DNA from: Trissonchulus latispiculum
Lineage: Eukaryota > Nematoda > Enoplea > Enoplida > Ironidae
Length of the DNA: 64,000 nucleotides
Assembly (NCBI GenBank): GCA_030248195.1
Contig: JASAND010030721.1
Location: 18,780-82,779 of the forward strand
Direction: 5' to 3'
Shown here: in pieces, positions 54,369-64,000 of the stretch
How the letters are laid out: each line of letters opens with the position of its first letter
Numbering within the stretch: position 1 is the stretch's first letter
Notes under the pieces: model-generated
Told to the model about the DNA's origin: nothing
The model's input: the letters and a program-made list of their open reading frames with translations, nothing else
The model's database searches: none
Translations under genes and position numbers: made by a program

Positions 54369-54635
54369 TTAAACGGCTTAAACTAAAATTATTTGTGAAA
54401 AAGAGATCGGCTTAAACGGCTTAATTTTAAGCCACTGCATTTTTAAGCCGATGTGCTTTTATGAAAAGGATTCGGCTTAAAGTTTAAGCCGATGGTTATT
54501 TATGAAAAGGGTCGGCTTAAACGGCTTAAATTTAAGCCACTTAAGCCTTTTAAGCCGTTTAAGCCGACCGCCCTTTTCATAAATAAATTCACTTTTAAGC
54601 TAAGCCGTTTAAGCGATTTTTATGAAATGGCCCTA

Positions 54636-54775
54636 AGTTTCAGTTTCAGTTTCAGCTCCAAATCTGTTTATGGTTTCAGTTTCAGTTTCAGTTTCAGCAA
54701 CTGAAACTGAAACATGTACAAGCTGAAATTAGGTTTCAGTTTCAGTTTCAGCTGCTGAAACAACAGGAGAGGTAG
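54636..54775. repeat. TTTCAG/CTGAAA array, block 3
   Basis: It resumes directly after the TAA duplication of the GGCTTAA element and contains the AGCTCCAAATCTGTTTATGG-like unit also seen in block 1. Confidence 0.8.
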
Positions 54776-57694
54776 AAGGCATCCATTTCTCTTTCGGGCT
54801 GGGTGGTCGAAGACCCCCTATAAGCACCTTTTTGTCAAAATCGGAAACAAAAAACTTTTGGACCCTCATTTTTACTGCGCCTAGCTTGATTTTAAGCCTA
54901 AGAATATAGGTTACTTCTTAGCTATATGTGAATCAGAGATGAAACCGGGTCACCGGGTCACCGGGTCAGTTCGGGTCACTATATGGACCGGGTCACCGGG
55001 TCACCGGGTCAGGAGCTCTGACCCGGTCTTGACCCGGTATTTTTGGTTGGGGAAACTTTTTTGCTGTTAAAGCATATTTTTCAGAACGTTAGGAATTTTT
55101 GCCACCTTAAAACTCCAATAGTTCAAAACCTAGCAATAGGAATATAAATATTTAAACTTAATCGTCTAGTTTTTTAAAATGCTTGTCGCTGTAGTGGCCT
55201 CATAATATATATTTATAATCTCCTGTCAAGAAGGCTCTAGCTTTGAGTCTCATTTCCTTGAATCTTAACTAGAAAAATAAAAATAGGACATGGGCCCTGA
55301 GAGTCGAAACCCTTATATTCAAGTCTAAAAATTTTCTGTGCTCCATCTACTGCAGTTGCTTCCTCACCGCTACTCTAGTTTTTTAATAGGGGGTCATACT
55401 GTGTGGATTTCAAAACAAGGTAAGTAGGAAAATCTGTAGAATGTAAGGGTCACTCGCGTTGTGATTTTAATTTTTCTAACTGGAATGACTTTGTATGTTT
55501 AGGGACTCGTGTTTTTTGATTTGATTTTATGTGTAATATATGTTGTCTGATTTCTAGTCATAAGCACGATTGATTCTAAAGAATCTCCGTTGAGTGAAAA
55601 CTTCAGCCATAAAACAACTGAATAAAATATTTTACCACAGTAACCATAAAATACAAACGTGTTTACGTTAAGCCCTGTAATTTTTTTTTGAGAAGGGCCT
55701 AGCAACAGCGGCACACGTTGTGGCCATTACGTTGCTGCTCTCCGCAGACCGTTTAAAAATACGGACAAAGAGGCGGAGAAGCGAAGGTCAAGGACAGAAA
55801 CATGACCCCCAAGCCAAATCAGACGTACGGTTATTTCAGTTGCACCCAGGTCAACAATGGTTGTCCGGCCCAACCACTGTTGACCCCCGCATGTCAAGCA
55901 CAACTAGGATGGCTGAAGACTAACAAAGCTTGCTCGACAGCTTAGAATAGAAACAAAAGGCTGCAGAAAGGGATTCGGAAGGGATAGGCGAGCTCTTAGA
56001 TAGGAAAGAAATGAAAAGTCCGTATTTCTAAAAGCATGTATGAAACGCGTAATGCATGAAATTTAACTCAAATACTCAATTGGTGTTAATCATTACTTCG
56101 AAGACGAATAAAATTAATAAAAATTAAGCTGAACTGATTCTGCCGAACGAGATACGGGAACAGACACAGAAGGACCTTTTTCACCCGCCATGCCTGTTCC
56201 CGATCCCACCCAACAGACCCAGCACCGCTATTGAAGTCTGACTGAAAACTTGCTCAATGATAACCTACTCGCTGAACCGTAACTGATCTGACTTTAAGGT
56301 TGAATATTAAACTGGATGAACTTAGCTTGCGTCTGAACTTCCAGGCCTACAACTTTAACCACTATTCCATTCCATATCTACGTAAAAGTAGTTTCCATTT
56401 TCGTGTCCATGTAGGTACTAATTCCAAGTGAGATCCATTATCCACATGGCCAGAGCCCATGGTGTGATTACGTCAGTATTTCACAGATGTCCGGAGAGCA
56501 AGAAATTAGTTTTCCCGTGTTTTCACTTTCCACTATAAGCAATGGAGGAACGAGATCACAAGAACATTAGGTGTATGACTTGAACAATCAGCTCTACACA
56601 GCAACTAGTGTCTAATCTCGACATTTTCAATTTTTAGAAAACATGGTGCCCAGTGGAGACGAGTGTGGAGACGAGCCGAGTTCTGTTCTGCTCTGAAGAA
56701 AATCATAGCACATGTCCAAACAAATTAACACCTCCTACACTGAATTGAGAATACGTTTTTTGAAAATTAATCATTTTATCTGTCAAACAAATCTCGTAGG
56801 AATCTATTAAATCCAAATAACCTTATTTTTGTTCTCTTTAAAAGCTAATTTAAAATAAAAATTCCAAAAACTTAGCTTTTAGAGCCGCCGTCTCGCTTCG
56901 TGCTTGATCAAATCTCGGGAAATGGTTAATCACTGCGAAAAACGCCCTGTAATTAGAATTAGATGATGATAGAGTATTTTGTTCCATACTGGCTCAACAA
57001 GTTATGTTGTTCACTTCATAAGTGATGGTGCGAAATCGTGCAAATCATCTTGGATCTAGCTTAATATTTACAATATTTAGTTTCAAAAGTTACATTAAGG
57101 AAAGCAAAAATTTTGCCCAACTTATTTCAGACACCAAAAATGTCTAAAATAACAAAAAGACCCTCAGCACCCCAATACAAGGATTTTTAATTTGTCCAAG
57201 CGTTAACCTGAATTTTCAAAAATACCGGTGTAACAGTAAATTATTACTCCCGTAAATTATTACTCCCCCAGTAATCATTTCCCTGGGAATTTTACTACCC
57301 CAGTAACTGCCACTACCTTGGTTAATGAAACTGCGTCTTGGATTTCTGGTGTGCAATTAGCGAAAATATTATGCAAAACTTATCACTTTTCTAAAATTTT
57401 CAACTACAAAAAGCTGTCTGCGAAAAATTGATTGATACTGATTTCATTCAAAATTCAGGACTTTAATGCAATTTACACAAAAAATCGATTGGAGTTAGAT
57501 GCTTTAGTTAGATGTAACTGATGACAAATTAATATTTTTTAACATTTCATTACTGATTTATCGGTAATTGCAAAAAAACTCCAACTTCCCCCCCGTCCGC
57601 TGCTCATTTGCATTAATTTTTTCAGGATTCAGTAATTCTCAGAATTTCCGACGCAACTTAAATTTAGCGAGACGCATAGTTGACGCAAATCCTA

Positions 57695-57966
57695 GGGCCT
57701 ATTTATTTAAAGATTAAAATGGCCGGATTAAACGGGATTAAAAATTCAGCCGGATTAAAACTTTAACGACTGTTTTTAATGCAGGATTAAACGGATTAAA
57801 CGGATTAAAATTGATCTTTAAAGGAACAGAGATTAAGCAGGTCGAATTATAATTAACTATTCTTCTTTTCAATCCGAAGAAAAAATAAAGAAACAGGATT
57901 TGATTAAAGTTTTAATCCTAGGTACATTAAAGAAACAGGATTTAAATTTAATCCGTTTAACTAGTT
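57695..57966. repeat. GGATTAA word element, Harbinger-like end
   Basis: Starts GGGCCTATTTATTTAAAG, followed by clustered GGATTAAAC/ATTAAACGG words in one orientation and TTTAATCC in the other. It has the same design as the GGCTTAA element with a different word. The right end is not clean. Confidence 0.6.
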
Positions 57967-57967
57967 T

Positions 57968-58160
57968 ACATACTACGCACCGAGAGAATAATGGCAAAAA
58001 CTAAAACTTTCTTATCTTTGCACCTAAAAATGCGGGACTGGTTCCAGAATGCTAGAGCAACAAAATAGCATATCTGGAAAGTTTCATTCAGTTTCATAAG
58101 AATTGGAGCCTGGTCAATTTTACACAAAGCGATACCAGTACCTTAAACCTAAAACCTTAA
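57968..58160. repeat. Dispersed repeat, copy of 36450-36645
   Basis: Same order of conserved strings as the partner. It ends in a short ACCTTAA tandem (58137-58172). Confidence 0.7.
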
Positions 58161-58714
58161 ACCTTAAACCTTGTGCAGTGTGAACCGGGCTTACGTATTT
58201 TTTTAGAGTCAACAAAAAACAGCAACTGCAACGCTCAGAAATATCAAATCCAAATCTGCTTCTGGTTAAGGCATTAGGCAAGCTTTAATCAAGCAAGTCG
58301 TAATTAAAATACTTCTATAAGTTTGAAGAAACTGTCAAGTCTCGGTTGCAATTTCGAAATGCTAGGAAATGAATCCTATCTTTTCTGTTTTAGGGGAGTA
58401 AAAATTTTCTAAGGGGAGTAAACATTTCCTAGGAAATTATTACTGGGGGAGTAAAAGTATACTAGGAAATCTTTACTGGGGAGTAATAATTTCCTAGGAA
58501 TTTATTACTGGGGAGTAAAAATTTACGGGAGTAATAATTTCCGTGTAGACCGGGTCACCGGGTCACCGGCTCAGTAAATAGTTACCCGGTTTCATCTCTG
58601 ATGTGAGCTATAACGCACTAACCGGAAAACCAAAACCCTCGAATCTTAGCCACAGTTTGTCCCACTTAGAGCATGATAACTGGTATAAAGCTGGGGTACG
58701 CAAGAGGTTGCCAA

Positions 58715-58960
58715 CTTTATTAGATCAAAAACGGCACACGGTCACATTGCAACTTTTTGCCTAATTTCAAATTTTGACCTGTTATTGCTGAAGAAGAAAA
58801 TAACGCTCGAAAGCAGTAAGACTTGTAAGACTTAGCACTACATAGTAACAGTAAACTTTCGTGGTAGAAAGGTTTAAAATCGGTTAAACCTTTAATCCAC
58901 CAGAACTGAAAAGGCTTTTTAAAAAATTCCGTTTTTCGCACCAAAACATGTACATAGCCA
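58715..58960. repeat. Dispersed repeat, copy of 8365-8650
   Basis: AACGGCACACGGTCACATTGC, GACCTGTTATTGC and AACGCTCGAAAGC parallel the copy in the PKMYT1 intron. The minus frame 58720-58944 has no domain. Confidence 0.6.
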
Positions 58961-58989
58961 AATAGTTCTAAAATTGCGGTAAATCAAGA

Positions 58990-59094
58990 AAACCGGGTCA
59001 AGACTGGGTTGAAGCTCTTAACCCAGAGGGAGTCCCAGCCCCAAAATGACCCTAACTGGCCTGGTGGGTGACTTCGTGACCCGGTCCCATCGCT
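58990..59094. mobile_element. Single end of an ACCGGGTC-family element
   Basis: Read on the minus strand it starts CAGCGATGGGACCGGGTCAC, a diverged form of CAGAGATGAAACCGGGTCAC at 54934, and runs into GGGTTA/ACCCAG words. No second end is identified. Confidence 0.5.
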
Positions 59095-59302
59095 GTGTAG
59101 TGTAGCTTTATCCAACTATTTAGGAAATTCAAGATTTGGGTTTGGTTTTTCATTTTTTATAAAGTTAACATATTAGATACCTGTTTGACACATAGACAGA
59201 GGTATGTAATTATGGTGTTAACTTATTAGTAGATGAATTTTATATTTTATATAACGCAGGAGTTGAAGGCTTAGATTCAAGGTACGTAATTACATGAATT
59301 TA

Positions 59303-59392
59303 AAACCTCCAATATCTTCCTCTCCGTTGACAACAGCGCCTTTGTTCTGAGCACCGGATGCGTACAAACTTTCGTAATTAACGAAAACTAAA
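59303..59392 (-). CDS. Possible terminal coding exon, unassigned
   Basis: After an acceptor-like AATTCAGTTTAG, one minus frame reads NYESLYASGAQNKGAVVNGE followed by EDIGGFKFM and a stop. The base composition and amino-acid mix look coding compared with the surroundings. It lies 340 bp downstream of the four-TM gene on the same strand and could be an alternative last exon of it or belong to another gene. No good donor was found in the TM exon. Confidence 0.25.
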
Positions 59393-59733
59393 CTGAATTT
59401 TGAATACCTTTTAGGTGACCTGCTCCGATGGAAAATAGTCATTCGTTACACTTAAGCATAAGCCAGCACTGCTTTCGCACAACTCCACTCTCCAACAGCG
59501 TCGTTTTGCCGCTTGCTTTCCCCCTCGCTGTTTACCTATGTCCACCCACCCCATATAAATGGCTCCTACGGCTATGGCTTACAGTGTGCCCCAGGTTTGG
59601 TCGCCACTGATTACTAGGATTATGTAGCTGGTCTCTCCTTCAGAAGTTCCAATTTTCCTTTGTTTATTTAACGATTTGCTTTCAAAGTGATTGATTGCAT
59701 AAACGCCAAATAGTGAGCAAGCAACAATATTTA

Positions 59734-60298
59734 TTACATGGCAACAGGCTGTGTTTTATATAAAGTTAGTGCGTTTCTCTTCATCTTCCTTAGCCAGCCG
59801 TGGCAGCGGAGTGTGATAGTGAAATTGAAAAGCAACAGTAACATTAAAGCAATAAATACAATGGTTACTGTAATCCCTGCAGTCATACTAATTACAGCGT
59901 ACATGGTGGCCCAGATAAAGAATACAGTACGTATTCCAATGTAAATAATCCATAGCCATTCCATGGCTAAATTTGGTACCAGAAGCCCAGGAGAAAGTGC
60001 AGACGCCCCATAGATTTGCAACGAAGCCGTTATTAATGACAACAGTCCCACCAAAATCAGAATATAGTTGAAGGGCTGCTCGGAATGTCGAACAATTTCT
60101 GCCTTGTCGCTCATCGGAGGCGTAAAAGCGATGGCAATAATGGAGCCAAAAATTGCCGCCAGCCCCAACAACAGCTCAATGATGGATGCAAAAATGGCGC
60201 CAACCTGAAGAGAACAGCAACCACAGCAGCAGTCTGGTGCAGGGTGCTGCGCTGAAGCGCTCTTCATCCGGGTTGTATATGAAGTTTGAAACAAAAAT
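59734..60298 (-). CDS. Four-transmembrane protein, LAPTM4/Mtp-like
   Basis: The exon opens after TTTCGTTTTTAG (acceptor 60299-60300). The first exonic ATG, at 60267, gives a 177-residue protein. The N-terminus carries a CCCGCC cluster (zinc-binding or palmitoylated) directly before TM1 (VGAIFASIIELLLGLAAIFG). TM2 (YILILVGLLSLITASLQIYG) follows, and TM3 and TM4 lie in the MEWLWIIYIG to LLLLFNFTI stretch. A short basic tail ends YKTQPVAM. The Cys-rich start plus four closely paired TMs recall lysosomal LAPTM4/Mtp proteins, but no diagnostic motif clinches it. AATAAA overlaps the stop codon (59730-59735 on the minus strand), with another at about 59663. Confidence 0.6.
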
Positions 60299-60300
60299 CT

Positions 60301-60957
60301 AAAAACGAAATAGGAATATGTACACATGGACACATTTCGGTAAAAATGTCTGGTCCTGCCTTCAATTGCTTACGCTCACAGCAATACCTCGGATCTGGGC
60401 ACTCTGCTTCTCAACTCAAGTAAAAATGTTAAATATTATTCACAATAAAACTAATTAAATGAAAGAATGGCCGATAAAACGAACAGGTATATCCTTTCGA
60501 AGAGATTCTGTTAATCTCAAAGGTTAACCATGACCTGAAAAACATTTTAGATGGTTCGTCCAACGTTGAATAGGTGAAGGCAATACAAAGATTAAATTAG
60601 AAATTTCAAAGCAAATTATTACCATGGAAACGAAAATTACCTTAAACGCTTTATCTTTCTTAGGAATGTATGATTATGAATGTCAGTAAGTGGTTAAATT
60701 ATAGATATCCATAGGAAAACGTGGGGTGCAGGCAGACTTCCTCTATACCAATGAAAACAACTGTTAACACAAGTTTTGTTAACAAGTTAACAAAGTGAGA
60801 GGACAGGCCTCTATATTGTATTTTGACTGAAAATTAAGTATTTTGAAACAGTTTTTGTTTAGCTTTTTTCACCCATGTGCTGCTAAAGCTTCCACAACAA
60901 ATGCTGATGGATCAAGCAGATGGAACGAAGATAAAGCTCAAGACAGCAGGCGTCAGG
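60301..60957. other. Upstream region of the four-TM gene
   Basis: AT-rich. A possible untranslated exon with donor-like GTGAGCG lies near 60370-60420 on the minus strand. No other feature is seen. Confidence 0.3.
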
Positions 60958-61057
60958 TACCGTGTACCATTGAAAAAGGAGATAGGAGACCTAAGAGAGA
61001 GTGAAGGGAAATGGGACGTTCAATTTTTCAATTAGGATTGAAAGGTAAGAAAGAATT

Positions 61058-61140
61058 GGCACAGCCGGGGATCGATCCAAGTCCCTTCTTCTGCAGAGTC
61101 AGCCACCACTACACTTCGGCTACCACTACACCACAGGGCC
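61058..61140 (-). ncRNA. tRNA-derived SINE head (pol III promoter)
   Basis: On the minus strand an 83-nt tRNA-like sequence begins GGCCCTGTGGTGTAGTGGTA. The A box TGGTGTAGTGG (61123-61133) fits the consensus, and the B box GGATCGATCC (61069-61078) has one mismatch, with normal spacing. The acceptor arms do not pair well, so it is a SINE or tRNA pseudogene and not a functional tRNA. The SINE body would extend to about 60960. Confidence 0.65.
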
Positions 61141-61849
61141 TTGAGCTGAAGTTCCCTATAAAGCCTATCAATCCTTCCTATGCCTGCTTCCCTTGATCCT
61201 ACAACTCGCCTGGGTTTCTTTAGAACCCGTCTTTGGACTCAACTCGTAATCCAACCAATCCAGCGCAAAACATCTGAGCCCGGCCCGTGTTCAGAGTTTA
61301 GCAGAACGTCCATATCTGGCTTATCTATCTTTCGAAGGTGTTATGTCTCTGCTTCCCTTACAAAGTTACCTCCAAAGAGGTGCATCCCCTGGCCCTTACC
61401 ATAGTATAAAATGGGGGAAAGGGGGTGCAGACTCCCCTCAGACCGACAAAAAACAGGTAAACCCTCTCAGCGAGAAGGAATAAAGGGCAGACCCTCTTGT
61501 TGAGAAGGGAAAAAGGGAAAAGGGAAAATGATGAAAGTGAAAATATAAGATGAATGTAATGCAATGTAATGTAATGTAAATGTAATGTAAGATGAAAATG
61601 AAAGGGAAAAAGGGAAAATCTCCCAGCGATTTTTAACAAAAATTGAAGAATTTTTTACCAAATTTTAGCAAACTTAGAATCCGAAGCATCGACATTTCTT
61701 ACTAATTTTTAACCAAAAATAAAAAATTTGCAATTTTTGCTAACTTTCAGATAGACCCCTTAAAATTTTGGAATCTTTAGGGGTAGACCCCTTGTCAAAG
61801 TAGGAGTAGACTCAGCCCAGATTTGGACCCGGTGTTAGTTAATACATGG
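61141..61849. other. Low-complexity sequence, no gene
   Basis: 61490-61620 is purine-rich with AATGTAATGTAATG tandem words and GAAAAAGGGAAAA blocks. The minus frames here are Leu/Phe/Tyr-rich products of that composition. 61740-61800 has GTAGACCCCTT words. Confidence 0.5.
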
Positions 61850-63713
61850 GGGTCTCTAAAAGCCGGCTCGGCCCGGGCAGGGCCATAACTTTTTATATCC
61901 CGGCCGCGCCGGAAAATATCTAAAATCCGGTCCTTCATTAAAACAAAGAAAATTTTGGGCCGGAGCATCTCCAAAACCTGGCCCAGGCCGGAAATCCACA
62001 AAATCCCGGCCCGAATTAATAATTTTATCTTTCAGGCCGGATCTTCACTAAAACCCGGCCCGAATAATAATTTTTCTTAAAGGCCGGAATTCACTAAAAC
62101 CCGGCCCGAATAGCAATTTTATCTTTTGGGCCGGATTTTCACTAAAACCAATAATCCTATCTTAATTCCTATTAACTTTAATTTATGTTAGTCTTAATAA
62201 TAATTAATAATAAACTAAAAGTGAAAAACTTTCTAAATTTTACTCAATCTATTTAAGACTTGTAATGGACAGTCTGCTTCTCGTCCGTTCACCGAGGTTT
62301 GGCAGGTTCTAGTACAATGAAAGAGGGATTTTCTACAATTAACTGCATTATAATTTAAGTAGTACTAAGAATTACAAGTGTTAGCGGATTCCTACAGAAC
62401 AATTATTATCAGCAATTAAACCTTTTGAATTTTTACACATAAATCCAAATTACCGTGCATTCCGTCTGATCACCCAAAATGGGCAGGTGTTACAATAAAA
62501 CTACGCGAAAAAATTTAGCGTAAGTTATTAAATTTTATATGTTTAGAATCACACTTTTTATTCTACATCAAATGTTGCAATTGAAATAATTTTTAGTGAC
62601 ATCGAGTATTTTACGCTAGCACCTTCCCATTTTGGGTGAGCGGACGGGATGCGGTGTACTTGGAATTATTCTAAAAAGTCAAAAATGAAGTTTAATTTCT
62701 GATAAGTTTCCTGTAGGGGTCTGTTTACACTTGCTAATACGGGTCTTTCCGAAAATCCCCCCACAGCTTTGAAGAAGCAGAATTTGACTGAGTTGAAATT
62801 TTATAGGGGTAGGTTTTCGGTCCTACTGATTTCAAAAATGCAAAGCTTTTAAAATTTTTAAAAAATTTTTTTAAATTTTAAAATTTTAGTTTGGTGAGGA
62901 GGGACCAAGGGGAACAAGAAAAGTTTTGTGAAAACAATTTTACTGAAAACTTACTTACAGGGGTTTTCTTGGGCGCTGATTACGAATCTGAAATTAGTTT
63001 TCGATTCAGCCTTTCGTTAGCTTAATATATGCTAAAGTTTTAAGCTTAAGGTGTAAGCTTAGCCTGAGCTAACGAAAAGCTGAATCAAAAAACCGATTTC
63101 GGATTCATGATCAGCGCCCCAGAAAACCCCAAGCAAGTTTTCAGCAAAATTGTTTTCAAAAACTTTTTCGGTTCCACTTGGTCCCCCCCCTTACTAAACC
63201 AAAATTTTAAAATTTTTAAAAATTTAAGAATTTTTGCATTCTTGAAATCAGCAGTTCCGAAAACCTAGCCCTTTAAAATTTCAACTCCATCAGTCAAATT
63301 ATGATATGCAATGCCATGATCAAATTATGTACTTCTTCAGAGCTGTGGGGGGATAATGGGGAAAGACCCGCTAATACTGCGTAAATTATAAAGCAATTAA
63401 CGGTACAAAATTGTACTTTCATTGTACAAGAATCTGCTAAACCTCGGTGAGCGGACGAGAAGCAGACTGTCCATTACCAGTCTTCCATAGATCGAGTAAT
63501 TTAGACAATTTTTTTCACTTTTATTTTATTATTAATTACAATTAAGACTAAGATAAATTAAGATTTATTTAAATTAAGATAAATTTATTCGGGCGAGGTT
63601 TTAGCGAAAATCCAGCCCAAAAGATAAAATTTAATTCGGGCCACGTTTTAGTGGATTTCCGGCCCGGCCGGTTTTAGAGAGTTATGGCCAGGCCCGGGCC
63701 CTTTTAGAGACCC
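61850..63713. mobile_element. Fold-back TIR element with GGCCCGG words
   Basis: The inverted ends are GGGTCTCTAAAAG, followed by GGCCCGGGC and GGCCATAACT. Further inverted pairs lie inside: ACAGTCTGCTTCTCGTCCG (62269) against CGGACGAGAAGCAGACTGT (63454), and GGGTCTTTCCG...CCCCCCACAGC (62741) against its complement near 63346-63370. A palindrome of AGCTTAAGG words lies at the centre (63010-63085). Nearly all of it can pair with itself. No frame of note; no clean duplication. Confidence 0.75.
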
Positions 63714-64000
63714 TCTTCATGTATGTCTCTGACGAAGCCTAACGGAGGTACTGATGTCCGATGTAGCTTATCAGCAGAATTTCGCTGACAAAGTTGACAC
63801 GTAAAAAAGATGGCACTGAAAACTACTGGGTTTTGGCAGAATTTTGAAGGAATACATAGTTTGTGAAAATTGTGCAACTTAAGCTCTTTCACCAGGTACT
63901 GGAAGGAAACAGCTAACGTATACAATACAGAAACAAAATTTTCCAAAAAACGAAACATTTTAAGCACTCGCTCTGTGTTGAAGATAGAATTTATTGATTT
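63714..64000. other. Unassigned right edge
   Basis: A minus frame (63704-63967, 87 residues) includes FTCQLCQRNSADKL, which loosely recalls a CxxC knuckle. It has no flanking support and part of it lies in the TIR, so I make no call. Confidence 0.3.

Larger units (their letters stand above)
40080..54633. mobile_element. Harbinger-like TIR element of GGCTTAA words, heavily interrupted
   Basis: The inverted ends are GGGCCTTTTCATAAAAA and GGGCCATTTCATAAAAA, flanked by TAA at 40077-40079 and 54634-54636. A 3-bp TWA duplication is typical of PIF/Harbinger. Both subterminal regions (40095-40345; 53095-53176 plus 54369-54615) are arrays of GGCTTAAA/TTTAAGCC words and can fold on themselves. The LTR element at 40402-51333 and the TTAA element at 53177-54368 are insertions. 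Without them about 2.4 kb remains, with no transposase. Confidence 0.75.
57231..58547. mobile_element. TIR element with GGGAGTAATAATTT words
   Basis: About 80-bp inverted ends are built of AAATTATTACTCCC words (57236-57320 against 58392-58545). It is nested in the ACCGGGTC element. It holds the GGATTAA element and the dispersed repeat shared with 36450-36645. The target duplication is not clear. Confidence 0.75.
54934..58600. mobile_element. hAT-like element with ACCGGGTC words
   Basis: The inverted ends are CAGAGATGAAACCGGGT, followed by ACCGGGTC arrays (54945-55040 and 58548-58572). The flanks ATGTGAAT and ATGTGAGC match in 6 of 8 positions. The interior lacks a transposase; the frames at 55499-55714 and 55720-55923 show no domain. 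It contains the insertions at 57231-58547 and 57695-57966. Confidence 0.8.

Noticed and set aside
59428..59610. Plus-strand 60-codon ORF near the four-TM gene
   Set aside because: No domain, no convincing start context, and opposite strand to the supported gene.
61058..61140. Functional tRNA gene
   Set aside because: A and B boxes are present but the acceptor arms do not pair, so a SINE head is a better fit.
63704..63967. Zinc-knuckle protein fragment at the right edge
   Set aside because: It has one CxxC only and no flanking support, and part of the frame lies in a transposon terminus.

Overview
The window is animal nuclear DNA of unknown species. A host gene with GT-AG introns encodes a Myt1-type (Wee1-family) kinase, and coding sequence is sparse among several classes of transposable elements. 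An invertebrate seems likely from the element types, but no species can be named from the sequence. Everything below was read by eye; no database search was run.

Host genes. Six coding exons on the minus strand (30310-30580, 11859-11956, 10229-10311, 6593-6718, 6008-6083, 2896-3018) join in phase to 777 nt (259 codons). They cover the N-terminus and the kinase N-lobe through HLDVKPGN and DFG of a PKMYT1 orthologue. The rest of the gene lies beyond the left edge. A second minus-strand gene near 60 kb encodes a four-transmembrane protein, possibly LAPTM4/Mtp-like.

Left part (1-12 kb). Broken non-LTR retrotransposons (1-2427 and 3770-5556) and several non-autonomous TIR elements fill the flank and introns. 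Three of the TIR elements have perfect 8-bp target duplications, as in the hAT superfamily.

Centre-left (12.1-26.1 kb). A recent-looking, env-bearing Ty3/gypsy element of 11.6 kb (12674-24275, TSD GTAA) sits inside an older TIR element (12107-26064) and in the large first mapped intron of PKMYT1, antisense to that gene. Its reading frame runs gag-protease-RT-RNase H-integrase, then a PWWP-like domain after the integrase, then an Env-like glycoprotein in the same frame. One in-frame TGA interrupts the integrase zinc-binding region. Downstream are accessory ORFs: one with a LOTUS/OST-HTH-like fold pattern, one coiled-coil and one basic RS/KKKK-rich. Two are preceded by splice-acceptor-like sequence. 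The PWWP, LOTUS-like and Env combination is the best candidate for an undescribed system here.

Centre (26-36 kb). Repeats with terminal hairpins, a 1.5-kb repeat present twice, a 153-bp tandem repeat and G/C-run elements surround PKMYT1 exon 30310-30580.

Right-centre (38.9-54.8 kb). This is a nested stack. Arrays of the word TTTCAG enclose a Harbinger-like element made of GGCTTAA words (40080-54633, TSD TAA). That contains a minus-strand LTR retrotransposon (40402-51333, TSD GTAG) with a broken gag and no recognisable pol, and one of its LTRs contains a truncated small LTR element (40478-41668, TSD AGTG). A TTAA-flanked element (53177-54368) is also inserted.

Right part (54.8-64 kb). A 3.7-kb hAT-like element holds nested insertions. 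The four-TM gene, a tRNA-derived SINE head and a 1.9-kb fold-back element follow.

A theme runs through the window: many unrelated TIR elements carry dense arrays of a short word private to each element (ATATCCGG, CCGGTT, GGCTTAA, GGATTAA, ACCGGGTC, GGGAGTAATAATTT, TGTGCAT, TTCGCGAA, ACTCG) near their ends.
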